Origin: Henckelia pumila
Taxonomy: Eukaryota; Streptophyta; Magnoliopsida; Lamiales; Gesneriaceae
Direction: 5' to 3'
Assembly: GCF_033568475.1 (NCBI RefSeq)
Contig: NW_027331831.1
Coordinates: 5,704,001-5,768,000 of the forward strand
DNA length: 64,000 bases
In this document: positions 59,893 to 64,000 of the stretch, piece after piece
Position numbering within the stretch: position 1 is the first letter of the stretch
Layout: every line of letters begins with the position of its first letter
The notes under the pieces: generated by a model
What the model saw: only the letters and a program-made list of their open reading frames with translations
Told to the model about the DNA's origin: nothing
Database searches by the model: none
Position numbers and translations under genes: made by a program

Positions 59893-62800
59893 TGGGAAGC
59901 ATCCTGCAGCTTCATGTAGGAAAGCTACTGGTGCTTGTTATATTTGTGGTGAGCAGGGACATCTGCGGAGAGATTGTCCTCAGCATATGGGTTCTGCTAG
60001 TGGATCGGGATCACAGGTTGGATCTCAGGTTTTTACTTTTCCACGTCAGCAGACAGCACCACAGAGTTCTTCTGGTTACCATCCACAGACTCAAGGGCAG
60101 GTATTTGCTCTGTCTCATGAGCAGGCTACGGAGGGAAGCGATCGCATGTTGGCAGGTACCTTTCTGTTATGTGGTATTCCTGCACTTGTCTTAATTGATA
60201 CTGGAGCGTCGCATTCCTTTATTTCTAGTCGTTTTGTTAAGAGACATTGATTACTTTATGTATCATTAGATATGGATTTAGTTGTATCTACTCCGCTGGA
60301 GCAGGAGGTAGTAACTAAGCGTCTAGTGATGGGTTGTCTTCTAGAGTTTTAGTATAATGTGTTATCGGCTAATCTGATATTATTAGCGATGGAAGATTTT
60401 GATTGTATTTTGGGAATAGATATGCTGACTTTGCATCACGCTACTGTGGATTGTTATCAGCGTCTGGTACAGTTTCATCCGGATGAGGGTGATAGATAGT
60501 ACTTTTATGGTGAGGGTGCGCGACCTCCGATGCCACTTACATCGGCTCTGAAGGCATGTCATGTCTTGGAGTCAGGTGGGGAGGGCTACCTCATTTATGC
60601 AGTTGATATGTCCACGAGTAGTCCGGGTATCGATCAGCTACCGGTTGTCAGCGAGTTTTCTGATGTATTTCCTGATGTGATTCCTGGTTTTCTTCCGGTT
60701 CGAGAAGTTGAATTTGGTATTGATCTAGTACCAGGAACTACGCCTATATCTCGAGCGCCTTATCGTCTGGCACCATCAGAGATGAGGGAATTGAAACAGC
60801 AGTTGCAGGATCTGCTTGATAAGGGATATATTCGTCCGAGTGTTTCTCCGTGGGGAGCACCTGTGTTATTTGTCAAGAAGAAGGATGGATCGATGTGATT
60901 ATGTATTGATTACAGGCAGCTGAATTGTGTTACCATCAAGAATAAGTATCCTTTGCCACGAATTGATGATCAGTTTGATCAATTACAGGGTACTTCTGTT
61001 TACTCCAAGATAGATCTGAGATCGGGATACCACCAGATGCGGGTACGAGACTCAGATATTTCTACGACTGCTTTTAGGACCAGATACGGGCATTATGAAT
61101 TTTTGGTGATGTCATTCGGTTTGACGAATGCACCGGCAGTCTTTATGAATCTGATGAATCAGGTATTTCGAGAATATCTGGATAGATTTGTCATCTTCTT
61201 CATTGATGATATTCTTGTCTATTCTCATGACGAGGATGAGCATGCACAGCATCTGAGAATTGTTTTGCAGACGTTACGAGATAAGCAGCTGTATGCGAAA
61301 TTGATCAAGTGTGAATTCTGGCTTGATCGGGTAGTGTTTCTCGGTCATGTGATTTCTAGTGAAGGAATATCTGTTGATCCAAGTAAGAAAGAGGCAGTGC
61401 TGAACTGGTCTCGTCCGACGACGGTTGCTGAGATTCGTAGTTTCTTGGGTCTAGCGGGTTATTACCATCGGTTCATCGAGAATTTTTCACAGTTGGCCAG
61501 GTCTTTGACACAGCTTACATGGAAAGATGTTGCCTTCATATGGTCATCGGATTGTGAGGAGTCATTTCACGAGCTGCGTAGATGTCTTACTACTGCACAT
61601 GTGCTAGCTCTACCTTCTGGATCAGGAGGTTATGTTGTCTATACTGATGTCTCTGGTCAGGGGTTGGGATGTGTTCTGACATAGCATGGACATGTTATTG
61701 CCTATGCTTCTCGACAGTTGAAGACACATGAGAATAATTATCCAGTACATGATCTCGAGTTAGCCGCCATTGTATTTGCACTCAAGATTTGGAGGCATTA
61801 TCTTTATGGCGAGAAATTTGAGATATTCACAGATCACAAGAGTTTGAAGTATTTATTCACTCGGGCGGAGTTGAATATGCGACAGAGATGCTGGATGGAT
61901 CTTTTGAAGGATTATGATTGTGAAATCAAATATCATCCAGGTTCTGCTAATCTTACTGCTGATGCCTTGAGTCGGCAGGTGAGATTTTCTGCACTTCAGA
62001 TTAGTGAAGTATCTCATATGATTCAAGAGTGTTGTTCATTGATTTTTACGCTCAAGCACAAGAAAGGGAGGAATGGGATTCGATTGTATACTATTCTATC
62101 TGAGCCGACATTGTATTCTCAGATCAGAGATGCTCAGATATCTGATGTTAAGACTCAGCGTTTGGCACGTCTAGCCAATGGAGCTAATACATCTGGATTC
62201 CAATATCGGGCAGATGGTTTATTATGCTTATCGAATCGAGTGGTTGGGCCTGATGTTGCGGAGCTCAGGAATGATATTCTTTCTCAAGCTGACAGGAGTC
62301 GATTGTCTATTCATCCTGGAAGTATGAAAATATATAAGGACTTGCGAACTAGATTCTGGTGGAAAGGGATGAAGCGGAGTGTATATAAATTTGTTTCAAG
62401 ATGTTTGGTTTGTCAACAGGTCAAGGCTGAATACCGAAGACCAGGTGGATTACTGCAGAATCTTGAGATTCCCGAATGGAAGTGGGAGCACGTGACTATG
62501 GATTTTGTTACCCACTTGCCTATGACTTCATGTCAGTGTGATGCTATCTGGGTCGTTTTTGACCGTTTGACAAAATCAGCACATTTCATTTCTTACAACC
62601 AGGAGTATTCTTATGATCGCATGGCACGCTTATACATCCAGGAGATAGTGCGATTATATGGGATTCCAGTGAGCATAGTCAGTGATAGAGACCCGCGATT
62701 TACCTCACGTTTTGGGGTAGTTTTCAGCAGGCATTGGGTACCACTCTGAGTTTGAGCACTGCGTATCATCCAGAGACTGAAGGACAGTCAGAGCGGACAA

Positions 62801-63653
62801 TTCGTACGTTGGAGTATATGCTACGTTCTTCTGTCATGGACTTTGGTTTATCTTGGCAGGATCAATTACCTTTGATCGAATTTGCCTACAATAACAGTTA
62901 TCATCGTAGTATCATATGGCACCTTTCGAGGCATTGTATGGTCGACGGTGTCGTACTCTGTTATTTTGGGATGAATTTGGAGAATGACAAGTCGAGGGTC
63001 CTGAGTTGTTGCAGCAGATTGTAGACAAGGTAGATTTGATCAAGCGGAGGATCAAAACTGCTCAAGATAGACAAGTCAGTTGTGCTAATATTCATCGCAG
63101 GTCATTGCAGTTTGAGCCTGGTGAATATGTGTTCTTGCGAGTATCACCTTTCAGGAAGGTGATAAGATTCGGTGTGAAAGGCAAGTTGTCACCTCGTGTC
63201 ATTGGACCTTTCCAGATACTGGAGAAGATTGGAGATGTTGCTTACCGTTTGGCGTTACCGCCATCTCTTTCCAGTATACATAATGTTTTTCATGTGTCGT
63301 TACTTCGACAGTATATAGCTGATGAATCACATGTGATTCAGTCTTCTGAAGTTCAGCTAGAGCCAGATATGTCGTATGTTGAAGGACCACTCCCTATTCT
63401 AGACAGGAAGGAGAAAGTTCTTCGAAACAAGACTATACCACTTGTGATGGTACAGTAGCAGCGCCGAGGCGTTGAGGAAGCAACTTGAGAAATCGAGAGC
63501 CATATGCGAGCAGAACATCCTGAGTTGTTTGTTTTGTAGTTTTGATTACCATGTAAAGATGTAATTACCGTTTGTTGTAATAAAATATGGTTTTCTGTTT
63601 CATATTGTTATCTTAATTTGTCTTTAGATTTTATTTCGCGGACGAAATATCTA

Positions 63654-63666
63654 AAAGCGGGGAGAA
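63654..63666 (+). other. Gypsy C polypurine tract
   Basis: AAAAGCGGGGAGAA-type purine run directly before the 3' LTR. Confidence 0.8.
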
Positions 63667-64000
63667 TGTAGTAACCCAGATTCCATTTTAAGATAATAAT
63701 ATGTTAAACATGATTAAGGGTTACTAATTAAACAAGTCAAGATCAAGAACACATGGTTGAGCATCAAGAGCTTGGCCGTGTGTGTGTGGATTTGGCACTA
63801 GGGCTCGGGCGTGGAGTTGGATTTAGCTCGGGCATGGAGCTTGGTTTGAGCTCGGATGTTTCCTTGGGGCTCGGGTCGGTCATGATGAACCAAGGGAGGG
63901 TTCGGACACAAGGGGCTGGGTCAAGGAAAAGCATGCCAAAATCAGTGCATGTATAAGCCGAGCTGTTAGGAGAGGTGTTCAGAAAAGTGAAGTGCAAGGC
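63667..64000 (+). repeat. Gypsy C 3' LTR, first 334 bp
   Basis: TGTAGTAACCC start. It follows the 5' LTR to about 63934, after which a roughly 40-bp block (CCAAAATCAGTGCATGTATA onward) appears before the TTCAGAAAAGTGAAGTGC segment, reversing the block order of the 5' LTR. Cut by the window end. Confidence 0.9.

Larger units (their letters stand above)
58251..63539 (+). pseudogene. Gypsy C gag-pol polyprotein, heavily broken
   Basis: Same architecture as gypsy A: His-rich gag N-terminus (MADESHGSVGQGGGHHH), capsid, CCHC knuckle, protease (LIDTGASHSF, motif intact), reverse transcriptase (FIDDIL), RNase H ([10 protein letters not shown]), integrase and a chromodomain-like end. In-frame stops relative to A lie at 58458, 58572, 60248, 60350, 60497, 60896, 61682, 62985, 63456 and 63486. 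Frameshifts fall near 62715-62735 and 62915. Gag is also split by the Cassandra element at 59065-59892, inside the zinc-knuckle region. Not functional. Confidence 0.93.
56626..64000 (+). mobile_element. Gypsy C: decayed relative of gypsy A, cut by window end
   Basis: 5' LTR 56626-58140 (1515 bp), primer site at 58145, broken gag-pol 58251-63539, purine tract 63654-63666, and a 3' LTR starting at 63667 that runs off the window. The internal region is closely similar to gypsy A; the LTR shares only its two ends with A. A Cassandra element is inserted in gag. The target duplication cannot be checked because the right edge is missing. Confidence 0.93.

Noticed and set aside
59847-60194. Second open frame over gypsy C gag/protease
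   Set aside because: It is out of frame with the zinc knuckle and protease, which are read in the neighbouring frame.

Overview
This is plant nuclear DNA, almost certainly from a eudicot. It has GT-AG introns, AT-rich intergenic DNA, Ty3/gypsy and Ty1/copia LTR retrotransposons primed by initiator tRNA-Met, a Cassandra-type element carrying 5S rRNA-like sequence, hAT, MULE and CACTA remnants, and plant-specific gene families. An asterid (Lamiales-like) source is only a weak guess.

Four host genes are supported, all on the + strand. (1) The 3' end of an ASI1-like RRM gene (1-3271), whose last visible large intron holds a MULE nested in a hAT element. (2) A TOM1-like VHS-GAT protein, an ESCRT-0-type ubiquitin adaptor (26190-31734, ten coding exons, 637 aa). 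(3) PEX4, the peroxisomal ubiquitin-conjugating enzyme (33154-36309, five coding exons, 157 aa). (4) A secreted S-protein homologue (51339-51806, single exon). There is also a broken LRR receptor kinase fragment (43117-43550).

Layout. 1-3271 is the ASI1-like gene. 3969-4501 is a hAT-type MITE. 4502-23990 is a nested stack: a decayed minus-strand copia element is split by gypsy A (5497-22624, target duplication CTTTT), and A's 5' LTR is split by a nearly intact minus-strand gypsy B (6948-16451, target duplication GATAC). 24-25.9 kb is AT-rich spacer with a hAT MITE. 26.2-36.3 kb is a quiet genic island (TOL, PEX4). 36.3-51.3 kb is a mosaic of duplicated blocks, MITEs, LTR fragments, a kinase pseudogene, a CACTA end, a solo LTR and a truncated second copia. 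After the S-protein gene comes about 4.8 kb of AT-rich DNA with a MULE-type MITE. From 56626 to the window end lies gypsy C, a relative of A whose gag is split by a Cassandra element (59065-59892, target duplication TGGGA).

The order of insertion can be read directly: copia, then A (LTRs differ by roughly 3% by eye), then B (about 0.5%). No operon-like or novel multi-gene system is visible. The most interesting signals are arrays of short palindromes just upstream of TATA boxes in several unrelated LTRs, a swapped U3 region between gypsy A and C, and an ASI1-like gene that itself carries a transposon-filled intron.
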